Below are positions 17,511-26,568 of a DNA stretch of 64,000 nt, one piece after another. The DNA is taken from contig NZ_CP107006.1 in assembly GCF_022867795.2 (NCBI RefSeq), forward strand, positions 2,170,001 through 2,234,000, read 5' to 3'. Under the pieces are notes generated by a model. The model made no database searches, was not told the origin of the DNA, and saw only the letters and a list, made by a program, of their open reading frames with translations. The stretch's first letter is position 1. Every line of letters starts with the position of its first letter. This DNA comes from Chitinophaga horti (GTDB lineage Bacteria; Bacteroidota; Bacteroidia; Chitinophagales; Chitinophagaceae). Both the position numbers and the translations under genes were made by a program.

Positions 17511-17909
17511 ATGATCAGATCGTTAACATATGTTTTTACGGCGCTAACCGCTATGGTGGCTTGGGTGGGCTGCAGAAGCGTAACGACTGACGATGCGGTG
17601 AAGACCACGTTTGTGCTGAGTGACACGATGTTGAATACCGTGACCATTGACACCGTAAAGATGGCGGCATTGCCGGACGACTCCCGGGAATTGCCCGCCA
17701 TCCCCTCCTGCGCAGTCGTGCTGGATAAGACCCACAGTTTTGTGATGGTGTTTCGTGATAAGTACAATGTAGCTGCCCGTGAGGTGAAAGTGCTGAAAGC
17801 GGCCAATGGCGTGAGTTACATCGATACCGGGTTAGTGCCCGGGGAGAAAGTGCTGTCGCGGAACCAGTTACAGATTTACCAGGCTTTGAAGAGCTACCGG
17901 CATTCCTAG
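17511..17909 (+). CDS. Short lipoprotein resembling an RND efflux adaptor with its middle missing
   Basis: The 132-residue protein has a lipoprotein signal peptide ending VAWVGC. Next comes FVLSDTMLNTVTIDTVKM, which resembles the first mature segment of CzcB/CusB-like membrane fusion proteins. The rest (PSCAVVLDKTHSFVMVFRD, YIDTGLVPGEKVLSRNQLQIYQALKS) resembles the membrane-proximal C-terminal domain of the same family. The lipoyl and alpha-hairpin parts that normally lie between are absent. It has no efflux partner beside it. It may be an internally deleted adaptor or a small repurposed lipoprotein. The resemblance is by eye only. Confidence 0.6.
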   Translation: MIRSLTYVFTALTAMVAWVGCRSVTTDDAVKTTFVLSDTMLNTVTIDTVKMAALPDDSRELPAIPSCAVVLDKTHSFVMVFRDKYNVAAREVKVLKAANGVSYIDTGLVPGEKVLSRNQLQIYQALKSYRHS

Positions 17910-17963
17910 CCCTTACGCACGCACAGTTTTAGTTCGCATATAGGTTGATAGAATGTAGTGTGT

Positions 17964-18005
17964 AAACCGGTATTATGCAAATAGTGTAACTGCATTTACC
18001 GGTTT
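17964..18005 (+). terminator. Hairpin after the mini-adaptor gene
   Basis: AAACCGGTA pairs with TACCGGTTT, extended inside by TTATGCA/TGCAT with a small bulge. The T run is short, so it may be a terminator or another RNA structure. Confidence 0.45.
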
Positions 18006-18019
18006 CATGCGCAATCACT

Positions 18020-18053
18020 CCGCCCCGCTAGTACAAGAATGAACGCGGGGCGG
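18020..18053. terminator. GC-rich terminator shared by convergent genes
   Basis: A perfect 9-bp stem CCGCCCCGC/GCGGGGCGG is followed shortly by TTCGTTTT on the plus strand. It lies eight bases past the end of the leftward ZU5 gene and may act in both directions. Confidence 0.6.
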
Positions 18054-18060
18054 ATTCGTT

Positions 18061-19326
18061 TTAGTTGCTGGACTCGCCCTCGTTCAGTACAAGGAATGTT
18101 CCCGACACGAGGCAAGCGGTCCTGCCCCCGTCTTTGTACCCCGACTTCGAGGAAGTAAATGATCCTGCCACATACTCACCTTCATTACCATACTTATTGA
18201 TGACGATACTTCCCGGACTATCGTGCCACTGCCTGTCATCGGACCAGGTAGAGTGATAAACCGTTATCGCACCATTGATATTGATCTGTAAAGTCATTTC
18301 GATCGGCTTCAGCCATTCCCACGCATACGGACTGCCATCGCCTTTGCCCGGGAAAACGAGCTCTATGTGCCGGTTTACGCCGCCTGTATTTTCACCGTAG
18401 CAGGTAATCTGCGTGGTTTGCGTATTCCTCCTGTAAATGGCCTGCGAAGGGCCGGTCATGCTGTAAATGCCCGCGCCAGGTCCCGCACCAACTGTGATGT
18501 GAAAGCCGGGTTGCAGTATCTTGATGTTACAAACGAGCATCAGTGCCGCCTGCTGACCATAATCTATTTCTGCCGTTACCGCTACCGGGTTTTCGGCTGG
18601 TACTTCCATCGGCGCAGTATACCAGGCTTCTGCCGCCCGGGAAATCAGCGAGCCTTCGCCGGAAAGCCGCCAGCGTTTGGTGACCTTTTTAGGAACATCT
18701 ACTGCGTAAATGATCGGCTGCTCGCCTTTATTGGCGTTCACTTTGTTAACCTGGTATTTCACCTTTAGCGGTACTTCGCCGCCCGTCACTACCAATGGCG
18801 CTTTCGGCACGATGTATAACTTCTGGAACAGCGTCCAGTCGGAGAAGTGTGTGGTGTTAACCGTGAGTTTGTTGCTGGCTTTGTCGAGTTGCACATCATC
18901 TATGCTCATCCAGATGCCGTCTGCTTTTTGATAAGCGATGCCGAGCACTTCGGCTGCGGAGCCGTTGAGTGCTTCGGCAGTGTAGTTAAACGTGATGGAT
19001 GCCGGTTGCGCCATTTGCAGGTTGTGCGGTGTGATGCGGTAGCTTTGGTGAAAACCTTCGCCACTTTCGTTCGTGATGGGTTGTATCGTAATCGTTTGTG
19101 TGCTGTTCAATGCGCCCGCGGGGATGTTTACGGACAGGCTGCCATCTTCACTGGTGAGCGCACCGCCTTCGGGGCCAATGGCTTTGCTTACGGGGGTACC
19201 TGTAAGTGTGCCGACAGGTGTGGCTTGTCCGGGTTGTTCAGGCGTCGTATTCGTATCGTCTTTTTTACACGCAGTAAAGCAGCAGGCGCACATCAGCGCC
19301 ATACGAAGGATCAATTTGAGGTTCAT
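18061..19326 (-). CDS. Lipoprotein with a ZU5-like domain
   Basis: A lipoprotein signal peptide ends CCFTACKKDD. A domain at residues about 45-155 (IGPEGGALTSEDGSLSVNIP, PAGALNSTQTITIQPI, THFSDWTLFQ) has the pattern of bacterial ZU5 domains, a beta-sandwich seen in surface and autoproteolytic proteins. The remaining 250 residues are beta-rich with no family I recognise. Lys/Asp residues after the lipid cysteine fit export to the cell surface in Bacteroidota. It is the last gene of a three-gene leftward unit with gaps of 8 and 6 bases. Function unknown. Confidence 0.8.
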   Translation of the reverse strand: MNLKLILRMALMCACCFTACKKDDTNTTPEQPGQATPVGTLTGTPVSKAIGPEGGALTSEDGSLSVNIPAGALNSTQTITIQPITNESGEGFHQSYRITPHNLQMAQPASITFNYTAEALNGSAAEVLGIAYQKADGIWMSIDDVQLDKASNKLTVNTTHFSDWTLFQKLYIVPKAPLVVTGGEVPLKVKYQVNKVNANKGEQPIIYAVDVPKKVTKRWRLSGEGSLISRAAEAWYTAPMEVPAENPVAVTAEIDYGQQAALMLVCNIKILQPGFHITVGAGPGAGIYSMTGPSQAIYRRNTQTTQITCYGENTGGVNRHIELVFPGKGDGSPYAWEWLKPIEMTLQININGAITVYHSTWSDDRQWHDSPGSIVINKYGNEGEYVAGSFTSSKSGYKDGGRTACLVSGTFLVLNEGESSN

Positions 19327-19334
19327 TGTATATG

Positions 19335-19730
19335 TTAGTTATAGTCTCCGAGAAATACTTTTACGACGCGTCCGTTATCGCCGATCCACAGTTGTAGTCC
19401 GGCTTCGAAGCAATACACTGCCTGCTCGCTGCCGTCTGCGAATACGACGTGTTCCAGTTCGTAGCGTTGCCCTTTCATTAATGCGAGTGCGGTGGCAGCT
19501 TCCAGCCCGATGAGGCCTAACCCGTGCAATGCGCAGTTGGCGGCACAGGCGATGCCTTTGATGATGCCGTTTACCGTGAAGAGCGCTGTGGCTTCTTTGT
19601 CGAAAGTGTACACTGCTCTTTCGCCGGCACCCGGTGTATAGGTGGCTACGCCGAAGCTTTCGAGATGTGGGTAGAAAGGGGTGTTAAGAAAAAACGGGCC
19701 GATGTTGCCCTGAAGATTTACCTGGTGCAT
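19335..19730 (-). CDS. Hypothetical protein, middle gene of the ZU5 lipoprotein operon
   Basis: The 131-residue protein has no signal peptide. It starts MHQVNLQGNIGPFFLN and contains a mildly hydrophobic Ala/Gly-rich stretch (IIKGIACAANCALHGLGLIG) and a beta-rich end (LQLWIGDNGRVVKVFLGDYN). I recognise no family. It reads without interruption, has codon use like its neighbours and is packed 8 and 6 bases from them. This supports a real gene with a role tied to the two lipoproteins. Confidence 0.7.
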   Translation of the reverse strand: MHQVNLQGNIGPFFLNTPFYPHLESFGVATYTPGAGERAVYTFDKEATALFTVNGIIKGIACAANCALHGLGLIGLEAATALALMKGQRYELEHVVFADGSEQAVYCFEAGLQLWIGDNGRVVKVFLGDYN

Positions 19731-19736
19731 GGGGTA

Positions 19737-19928
19737 TCAGTTTTTAGTTTGAACGATGAGTGGACCAATGTTGATGGTATTCGCCCGGCCGTGTTTGTAA
19801 GCAAGTTTTGATTTCACTTGTCCGCCCGGGAATAGCAGGTAACTGCTCGTAGGTGGCACTTGCAGGTTATTGTTCCTGCACGCGCAAAGACTCAATGCCA
19901 GCGCCACGAGGATGACTTTTGGAGGCAT
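19737..19928 (-). CDS. Small lipoprotein, first gene of the ZU5 lipoprotein operon
   Basis: The 63-residue precursor starts MPPKVILVALALSLCACRNN, a lipoprotein signal peptide with cleavage before a cysteine near residue 15. The mature part of about 46 residues includes SSYLLFPGGQVKSKLAYKHG and NIGPLIVQ; NIGP recurs as NIGPF in the next protein. I set the start at ATG 19928 because it opens on the signal peptide; a longer in-frame version would add 33 residues of poor character. Function unknown. Confidence 0.65.
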   Translation of the reverse strand: MPPKVILVALALSLCACRNNNLQVPPTSSYLLFPGGQVKSKLAYKHGRANTINIGPLIVQTKN

Positions 19929-20129
19929 AACAATACAATTTTGACGCAAGTAACGAAGGTTACGTGGTTGGGGGAAGTGGAGGGTGAATGAATTGTGGGG
20001 ATGGAGGGATGGAGTGTTTCGTTTCACGAAGAAGCAACCTGTTGGACACCTGGAATATTCATTTTCGTCAGGTTTTATAGTCCGTTCGTCAAGTCGCGGT
20101 CTGCCCTAAATTCCGTAAATTTAGTTTGC

Positions 20130-21131
20130 ATGATGCGCCTGATCCTCCAATGGAAACTGCACCACGTTTTGTTCTGGACCACCTTTTTCATGGTCTGGCT
20201 ACTGCTGCGGTTCGACGATTACCCGGCCATGGCTCCTACCATACTGGCCGGGCTGTTAAAGGTATTATCGCTCGCGGCCGCTGTTTACTTTACGAATTAT
20301 GTACTGATCCCCCAGCTGCTATACACGCGCCGCTACCTGTTATTTGCACTGGCTTTTACGATACTGGTGGTTATCACCGGCATGGTTATTATCCGTTTAC
20401 TAAACCTGATTTTGTTGCCTTACGTGATGGACATCCGCAAGTGGCCGAATGCTACGCTGGGCGCGCAGATATACGATGTGTTCATCCCGTTATTCTTTAT
20501 GGTGGGTGCGGCAGCGGGTATCAAGTTTTACCTCGACCGGCAGAAGGCATTGCGGCAGAGCGCGGAACAGGAGCTGGAATACCTGCGGGCGCAAATGAAC
20601 CCGCATTCGCTTTTCAACTCACTGAATGCGATCTATTTCCTGATCGATAAGGAGAATAAAACGGCCCGCGATACGCTGATGCAGTTCTCGGGGCTGTTGC
20701 GTTACCAGCTGTACGACGCAAACACGCCGCGCATCGCCATAGAAAAGGAATTGGAGTACCTGCGCAGTTATGTAGATATACAGCGGCTGCGGCATGACAG
20801 TCACTACGATATCGCTTTCACTTGTGATGGGGACGTTCGTGGCATGGAGATCGCGCCAATGTTGCTGATCCCGTTTATCGAAAATGTATTTAAACATCTC
20901 TCCTCGCATGCGCCGGGAATGAATACTGCGAGCATCCGCATCAGCCGTTACAGGCAGGGTGTACGGCTGGAAACGTTTAATACGCGGGACCAGCAGACGG
21001 TGACGACAGGCGGTATCGGGCTGGCCAACGCGAAACGACGCCTGGCACTGCTTTACCCGCAACGGCATCAACTCGAAATAGAAACGACTGCCGATACCTA
21101 TTCCGTGATCCTTGATATTACATTGTTATGA
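20130..21131 (+). CDS. LytS-type sensor histidine kinase (His_kinase family)
   Basis: The 333-residue protein has about four membrane helices in residues 1-145, a short coiled linker and a cytoplasmic kinase core. The phospho-acceptor motif reads AQMNPHSLFNSLN, where the family norm is NPHFLFN, so the residue after the histidine is Ser. The ATP site is normal (LLIPFIENVFKH, GGIGLANAKRRLALLYP). I chose ATG 20130 because upstream codons add no plausible domain. The gene overlaps the LytTR regulator gene by four bases (ATGA), so the pair is translationally coupled. The signal is unknown. Confidence 0.9.
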   Translation: MMRLILQWKLHHVLFWTTFFMVWLLLRFDDYPAMAPTILAGLLKVLSLAAAVYFTNYVLIPQLLYTRRYLLFALAFTILVVITGMVIIRLLNLILLPYVMDIRKWPNATLGAQIYDVFIPLFFMVGAAAGIKFYLDRQKALRQSAEQELEYLRAQMNPHSLFNSLNAIYFLIDKENKTARDTLMQFSGLLRYQLYDANTPRIAIEKELEYLRSYVDIQRLRHDSHYDIAFTCDGDVRGMEIAPMLLIPFIENVFKHLSSHAPGMNTASIRISRYRQGVRLETFNTRDQQTVTTGGIGLANAKRRLALLYPQRHQLEIETTADTYSVILDITLL

Positions 21132-21835
21132 ATTTACGCTGCATGATCATCGATGACGAGCCCCTCGCCCGCAAGGGTTTAAGGGAATACCTTGCAGATA
21201 CACCGGGACTGGAGTTAACCGGCGAGTACGAGCATCCCGCGGCCGCACTCCCGGCGTTGTCGGCGGATAAGCCTGACTTACTGTTTCTCGACATCCGCAT
21301 GCCGAAAATAAACGGCGTGGACTTCCTGCGCTCGCTGCCGCATCCCCCGATGGTGATCTTTACCACGGCCCATAGCGAGTATGCTTTGGATGCGTTCGAG
21401 TTAAATGTGATCGATTACCTGGTGAAACCTTTCTCTTTTGAAAGATACCTGAAAGCGGTAACGAAGGCCCGTGACTTCGCTGCCCGCCACCGTCCGGAGC
21501 AGCCGGCCGCCGATCACTTCTTCATCAAGTGTGATAATAAGCTGGAGAAGGTCATGTACGACGATATCCTGTTCGTAGAAGCGCTGCAGAACTACATCGC
21601 TGTGCATACGAAGCAACGGAAATTCGTTACGTATCTCACATTCAAAGCGATGGAAGATTACCTGCCGGTTTCCCACTTCATCAAAGTACACAAGTCGTTT
21701 ATCGTATCGCTAAATAAAATTGATAGCATTGATGGCCAGGATGTGTTTGTCGCCGGGCATCAGCTGCCCGTAAGCAGATCTTTAAAGGACGAGGTAATGG
21801 CGCGGGTGTTGCAGGACAGGTATCTGAGGCGATAG
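21128..21835 (+). CDS. LytTR-family response regulator
   Basis: The N-terminal receiver has the acidic pair in MIIDDEPLARKG, phospho-acceptor D55 in FLDIRMPKING and lysine in YLVKPFSF. The C-terminal LytTR DNA-binding domain is clear (DHFFIKCDNKLEKV, ILFVEALQNYIAVHT, FIKVHKSFIVSLNKI, PVSRSLKD). It is paired with the kinase encoded just upstream. It faces the RND efflux operon across a 176-base gap; regulation of that operon is possible but not shown. Confidence 0.95.
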   Translation: MNLRCMIIDDEPLARKGLREYLADTPGLELTGEYEHPAAALPALSADKPDLLFLDIRMPKINGVDFLRSLPHPPMVIFTTAHSEYALDAFELNVIDYLVKPFSFERYLKAVTKARDFAARHRPEQPAADHFFIKCDNKLEKVMYDDILFVEALQNYIAVHTKQRKFVTYLTFKAMEDYLPVSHFIKVHKSFIVSLNKIDSIDGQDVFVAGHQLPVSRSLKDEVMARVLQDRYLRR

Positions 21836-21916
21836 ATGAGTGGCCGGTCTACAATGTGCAATCGAATCCGTGAAGACTACACACGAAAGTTGCTTCCTTA
21901 CGACAACCGGGGGACT

Positions 21917-21947
21917 AAAAAAAAGCGAGGCCCTTGGCGGCCCCGCT
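21917..21947 (-). terminator. Terminator of the RND efflux operon
   Basis: A stem AGCGGGGCC/GGGCCTCGCT (one wobble) is followed by eight T on the minus strand, about 65 bases past the last efflux gene. It could also slow transcripts from the facing LytTR gene. Confidence 0.85.
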
Positions 21948-22011
21948 AGTAAGGATGGCTGAACAACCGTCCCAATCAGTCAATGTATAGTAACAACTAC
22001 GTAATTCTTCA

Positions 22012-23434
22012 TCAGCTTCCTCCCAGTGCGCGATAAAGCGACACAAGTCCGCGGTACATGCCGCGCTGCGTGTTTACCAGCGTTAACTCCGCTTCCAGTA
22101 CGCTTTTCTGCGCGGTAATCACTTCAAGGTAAGAGGCATAACCGGTGGAATACAGCACGTTGGCGGTCGACACAGCGTTCTTCAGCATATCCACTTCTCT
22201 CCTTTTCAGGCGATACGTTTGCTGCTGGTTTTCTACAGCGTTCATAGCGGTGCCTACGTCGCGGTAAGAATTGACAACGGTTTGCTGGTATTGGTAAAAC
22301 GCCGTGTAGGCGCTGGCTTTACTGATGTCGTATCCGGCCTTTAGCTGCCGCTGGTTAAATATGGGCGCGGTAAGGCCGCCAAGTACGCCCCAGGCCAGTG
22401 ATGCGGGCGATTGAAACAGCAGATTGGCTTTAAAGGCATTGTATCCAACATAAGGCGAAATGGTAAGCGACGGGAAAAAGGCTTTCCGCGCGGCTTCCAC
22501 ATCCATCCAGTTTAGCGGCGGCCAGTTCCTTCTCTGCCTGGCGGATGTCTGGGCGTGCTAATAGCTGACTGGCCATGATGCCTTGTAAAGCAGGCAGCAC
22601 GAGTGAATCTTTTGGGAACTCGCGCCGTTGGATGTTTTGCGGCAGCCGGCCGAGTACTGCGTTCAACTGAAACTCCAGGGCGGCTATTTCCTGCTTAACA
22701 CTGAACTCCAGGGCCTGTGTGCTGAGCAATTGGGCTGAAAACTGCTGTACGGCTAACTCTGTGGCGCGTCCACCCGCTTTCTGAATGTTTACGGTGGCGA
22801 CAGCGCTTTCCTGTAACGTGATGTTACGGCGGATGATTTCCAGCTCGGTATCCAACGCGGCCAGTTCGTAATACATGCCGGTAACGGCGGCTACGAGTTG
22901 CGTTTTCAGGAGCTGACGACCTTCTTCTGCCGCGAGCATACGTTCGTAGGCGGCGCGTTTTCGGGTACGAAGTTTACCCCAGATGTCGGCTTCCCAGGAA
23001 CTGCGTAAGCCTGCGAAATAATCGGGCGTCGGGCCGGGAATACGTCGGTCCTTATCGATGTTGGGCGACAGGTTAGTATCGAAATTACCCACGCCATTAA
23101 GCGTGTAGTCACCATAGCGCTCCACGCCTGCGCGAACGCTCACATCCAGCGAAGGCAGGCTTGCGTTTTTGGCGAGCATCAGTTGCGCCCGTGCGGTTTG
23201 GATGCGTTGTGTGGCTGCCAGTAAGTCGAAGTTGTTCGCCAGCAGTGTATCGATGAGCGCCTGAAGTTTTGCGTCATGAAAAACATTGCGCAGGTTGTCG
23301 GTTCGCAGCGAGTCGCCGCCCGCCGCATGCATCGCCGGTGTGGCGATGGCAGCGGGCAGCGTAAGGTGTTTTTCGGTGCCGCAGGCGCTCGTAAGCACGG
23401 CGGCGGGTATGATAAGATATTTATATAGTTTCAT
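22012..23434 (-). pseudogene. TolC/NodT-type outer-membrane factor gene, frameshifted by a 4-bp duplication
   Basis: The N-terminal piece (334 codons from ATG 23434) has a lipoprotein signal (LTSACG) and the first outer-membrane-efflux repeat. It runs off frame after ELAAAKLDG. The proper continuation (DVEAARKAFFPSLTISPYVGYNAF) lies in another frame down to 22012. At the junction the coding strand reads GGATGGAT (22501-22508). Removing one GGAT restores a single frame of 472 residues, the normal size for a NodT-type factor. The protein would form the outer-membrane duct of the RND pump encoded directly upstream, whose stop it overlaps by 14 bases. As read, the duct gene is broken. Confidence 0.9.
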
Positions 23435-26400
23435 GTGTTGGCTTCTTTTTGATCATTGATGCGAAGAGTACGTACAGCCCGGGTATCACGATGACCCCGA
23501 AAAGGGTGCCCACCAGCATACCGCCTGCTGCGGCAGTACCGATAGAACGGTTACCCATGGCACCTGCGCCGGATGCGATACACAACGGGATCAGGCCCGC
23601 GATAAAGGCGAAGGAGGTCATCAGGATCGGGCGTAAACGCGATACTGCGCCTTCTTTGGCTGCCTCCAACACGCTCACTCCCTGTTTCCTCCGCAGCGTC
23701 GCAAACTCTACGATCAGGATGGCATTTTTACCCAGGAGACCGATCAGCATTACCAGCGCTACCTGCGCATAAATGTTGTTTTCCAGTCCGAGTAATTTGA
23801 GGGAGATAAAGGCGCCGAATATACCGGCAGGCAGTGAAAGCAGCACTGGCAACGGCAGCAGGAAGCTTTCGTATTGGGCCGCCAGCAGCAGGTATACGAA
23901 TATCAGTACAATGATAAAGATGTACACTGCCTGGTTACCCGAAAGGATCTGTTCACGCGTCATACCGCTCCACTCGTAGCTGTAGCCCTGTGGTAATACT
24001 TTGGCAGCGGTTTCTTCCACAGCCTGTATAGCCTGACTACTACTATACCCCGCCGCCGCATCACCATTGATCATGGCCGCTGTGTACATATTGTAGCGCG
24101 TCAATTGCTCCGGTCCGTACACTCTTTCTAATTTGATGAAATCCGCGTAGGGCACCATTTCACCGCGATCGTTCTTTACGTGCAGTTTCAACAGGTCTTC
24201 CGGTTTGGTACGGAAATGCGGATGCGCCTGGATCATGACCTTATACATCTGCCCGAAACGGATGAAGTTTGAGGCGTACAGGCTGCCCATCAGTGTTTGC
24301 AGGTTGCTCATCGCATTATCGATGCTCACGCCTTTTTTGGCCGCCATTTGCTGGTCCATATGCACCATGTACTGCGGGAAGCTGGCATCGAAGCTGGTAA
24401 AGGCGCTACCTATTTCCGGGCGCTGTTTTAATGCATCGATAAAACGATCGGTTTCGGCGGCTGTTTTCTTCGCATCGCCTTCCCCGCTCTTATCCAGCAA
24501 TCGCAGTTCAAAACCACTCGAGTTACCGAAGCCCGGCACAGTTGGCGGCGGAAAGTATTCGATACTCGCATCTGCAATATGTTTGGTCCGCTCCTGTAAC
24601 TCCCGGATGATGTCGTTTACAGACACGTCGCGCTCGTCCCAGGGTTTCAGGTTCACCATGCCCATACCATAAGAGGCACCGGCCACTTCATTCACCAGGC
24701 TGTAACCTGCGAGGGTAGATACCGATTCCACGGCTTCGATACTGTCTGTCCCCTGCTTCACCTGCATCAGTACTTCTTCCGTACGTTCTACCGTAGCACC
24801 TGGAGGAGTGGTCACGTTTACGTAAATCATCCCCTGGTCTTCAGTCGGAATGAAACCGGAGGGTAAGATCGCACTCGTGCCCCAGGTGGCGGCAAAAAAC
24901 ACGATCAACAATACGAGGGTCACGAGCCTGCGGCCGGCCATCCAGCTGATCAGTTTACCGTATTTGTTTTCTGTTTTGCCATAAGCACTGTTAAAGCCAT
25001 TAAAGAACCGTTGCAGCAGCCCGTTCTTTTTCTGCGTGTTATGTGTTAACATGATGGCGCACAGTGCAGGCGTTAACGTTACCGCATTCACACCGGATAT
25101 CACGATCGAGATCGCCAGCGTAAGGGAGAACTGCCTGTAAAACACGCCCACGGGACCAGACAGGAAAGCTACCGGGATAAACACCGCCGACATCACCAGG
25201 GTAATGGCTACCAGTGCCCCGCTGATCTCTTTCATGGCAGCGAGTGTGGCTTCCATCGGCGGCAGATGTTCCTCGCTCATCTTCACGTGCACTGCTTCCA
25301 CGACCACAATGGCGTTATCCACCACGATACCGATGGCGAGTACGAGTGCGAACAGGGTAAGCAGGTTGATGGAGAAGCCCATCATCTGCATGAAACATAA
25401 TGTACCGATCAACGCCACCGGTACGGCCAGGGCCGGGATGAGCGTGGAACGGAAATCCTGCAGGAAGATAAATACCACTAAAAATACCAGCAGAAACGCC
25501 TCGAACAGGGTTTTGATTACTTCATGAATAGAGGCGTCGAGAAAGCGCGATACGTCGTAGTTAAAGTTGTAGGTCATGCCCGGCGGAAAGCTGGTCTTCT
25601 TCATTTCCTCCATCTTCGCTTTAACGTTGTTGATCACTTCCTGCGCATTGGAGCCGGGGCGTTGTTTCAACATGATGGAGGCGGATGGCTTGCCGTCGGT
25701 TTTAGACACCATGCTATAGGTGAGCGAGCCAAACTCCACGTCCGCAAGGTCTTTCAGTAATAGCACAGAGCCGTCTGTATTCGCCCGTATCACAATGTTT
25801 TCGTATTGCTTCGGCTCGTAGAACTTACCGGTATACCGCAACACGTATTGCTGCATATTCGGCTCTTTGTCGGAGCTTTCGCCGGTTTTACCAGGCGCCG
25901 CTTCGATGTTCTGCCGGCGGATGGCCGCGGTAATTTCGTCGGCGGATACGTTATAGGCTACCATACGGTCGGGCTTTAACCATACACGCATGGCGTATTC
26001 TTTCGCACCCATGATCTCCGCACGACCTACGCCGGTAATACGTTTCAGCTCCTGCAGTACGTTGATGTCGGCGAAGTTGTAAATGAACTGCTCGTCCAGC
26101 GAGGTATCATCACTCATCACGTTCAGGTACAGCAGCATGCTATTCACTTCTTTCTCGGTCGTTACGCCGCTCTTGATCACTTCTTCCGGCAGCTCGTCAA
26201 TAATGGTGGCCACACGGTTTTGCACGTTCACGGCCGCCTGGTCCGGATCGGTGCCCACTTCGAAGAATACCTGTATCACGGTAATACCATCGTTACTCGA
26301 AACGGACGACATATACGTCATACCAGGCACGCCATTAATTGCACGTTCCAGCGGCGTGGCAACGGCCTTTACGCACACTTCTGCATTGGCGCCGGTATAC

Positions 26401-26543
26401 CGTGCGGTAACGGTGACCGAAGGCGGTACGATATCAGGGAACTGGGTAACCGGCAGTGTAAATAAAGCCAGTAATCCCAGCAGGGTAATAATGAGGGATA
26501 TGACCAGTGATAACACTGGCCTTTTAATAAAAATATCGAACAT
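23421..26543 (-). CDS. RND multidrug efflux transporter (HAE1/AcrB type)
   Basis: The 1040-residue inner-membrane pump starts MFDIFIKRPVLSLVISLIIT and has two sets of a single helix, a large periplasmic loop and six helices. Porter and docking motifs are typical (QFPDIVPPSVTVTARYTGAN, GYSYEWSGMTREQ). In helix 4 the proton relay reads GIVVDNAIVV, with D409 kept and N410 where AcrB has a second Asp. The lysine in GLLGKNAILIVEF is present. It exports drugs or toxic lipophiles with the adaptor and outer-membrane factor in the same operon. The substrate is unknown. Confidence 0.95.
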   Translation of the reverse strand: MFDIFIKRPVLSLVISLIITLLGLLALFTLPVTQFPDIVPPSVTVTARYTGANAEVCVKAVATPLERAINGVPGMTYMSSVSSNDGITVIQVFFEVGTDPDQAAVNVQNRVATIIDELPEEVIKSGVTTEKEVNSMLLYLNVMSDDTSLDEQFIYNFADINVLQELKRITGVGRAEIMGAKEYAMRVWLKPDRMVAYNVSADEITAAIRRQNIEAAPGKTGESSDKEPNMQQYVLRYTGKFYEPKQYENIVIRANTDGSVLLLKDLADVEFGSLTYSMVSKTDGKPSASIMLKQRPGSNAQEVINNVKAKMEEMKKTSFPPGMTYNFNYDVSRFLDASIHEVIKTLFEAFLLVFLVVFIFLQDFRSTLIPALAVPVALIGTLCFMQMMGFSINLLTLFALVLAIGIVVDNAIVVVEAVHVKMSEEHLPPMEATLAAMKEISGALVAITLVMSAVFIPVAFLSGPVGVFYRQFSLTLAISIVISGVNAVTLTPALCAIMLTHNTQKKNGLLQRFFNGFNSAYGKTENKYGKLISWMAGRRLVTLVLLIVFFAATWGTSAILPSGFIPTEDQGMIYVNVTTPPGATVERTEEVLMQVKQGTDSIEAVESVSTLAGYSLVNEVAGASYGMGMVNLKPWDERDVSVNDIIRELQERTKHIADASIEYFPPPTVPGFGNSSGFELRLLDKSGEGDAKKTAAETDRFIDALKQRPEIGSAFTSFDASFPQYMVHMDQQMAAKKGVSIDNAMSNLQTLMGSLYASNFIRFGQMYKVMIQAHPHFRTKPEDLLKLHVKNDRGEMVPYADFIKLERVYGPEQLTRYNMYTAAMINGDAAAGYSSSQAIQAVEETAAKVLPQGYSYEWSGMTREQILSGNQAVYIFIIVLIFVYLLLAAQYESFLLPLPVLLSLPAGIFGAFISLKLLGLENNIYAQVALVMLIGLLGKNAILIVEFATLRRKQGVSVLEAAKEGAVSRLRPILMTSFAFIAGLIPLCIASGAGAMGNRSIGTAAAGGMLVGTLFGVIVIPGLYVLFASMIKKKPTHETI

Positions 26544-26568
26544 AATTCGGTGTTTTTGGATGAAGGAA

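Noticed and set aside
20121..20128. TTAGTTTG as a promoter for the LytS-type kinase
   Set aside because: It lies directly against the start codon, so transcription would begin inside the gene; the first two bases also do not fit the consensus.
22430..22506. Two separate outer-membrane-factor genes
   Set aside because: The pieces are consecutive parts of one protein. Removing one GGAT gives a full-length frame, so a frameshift is the better explanation.
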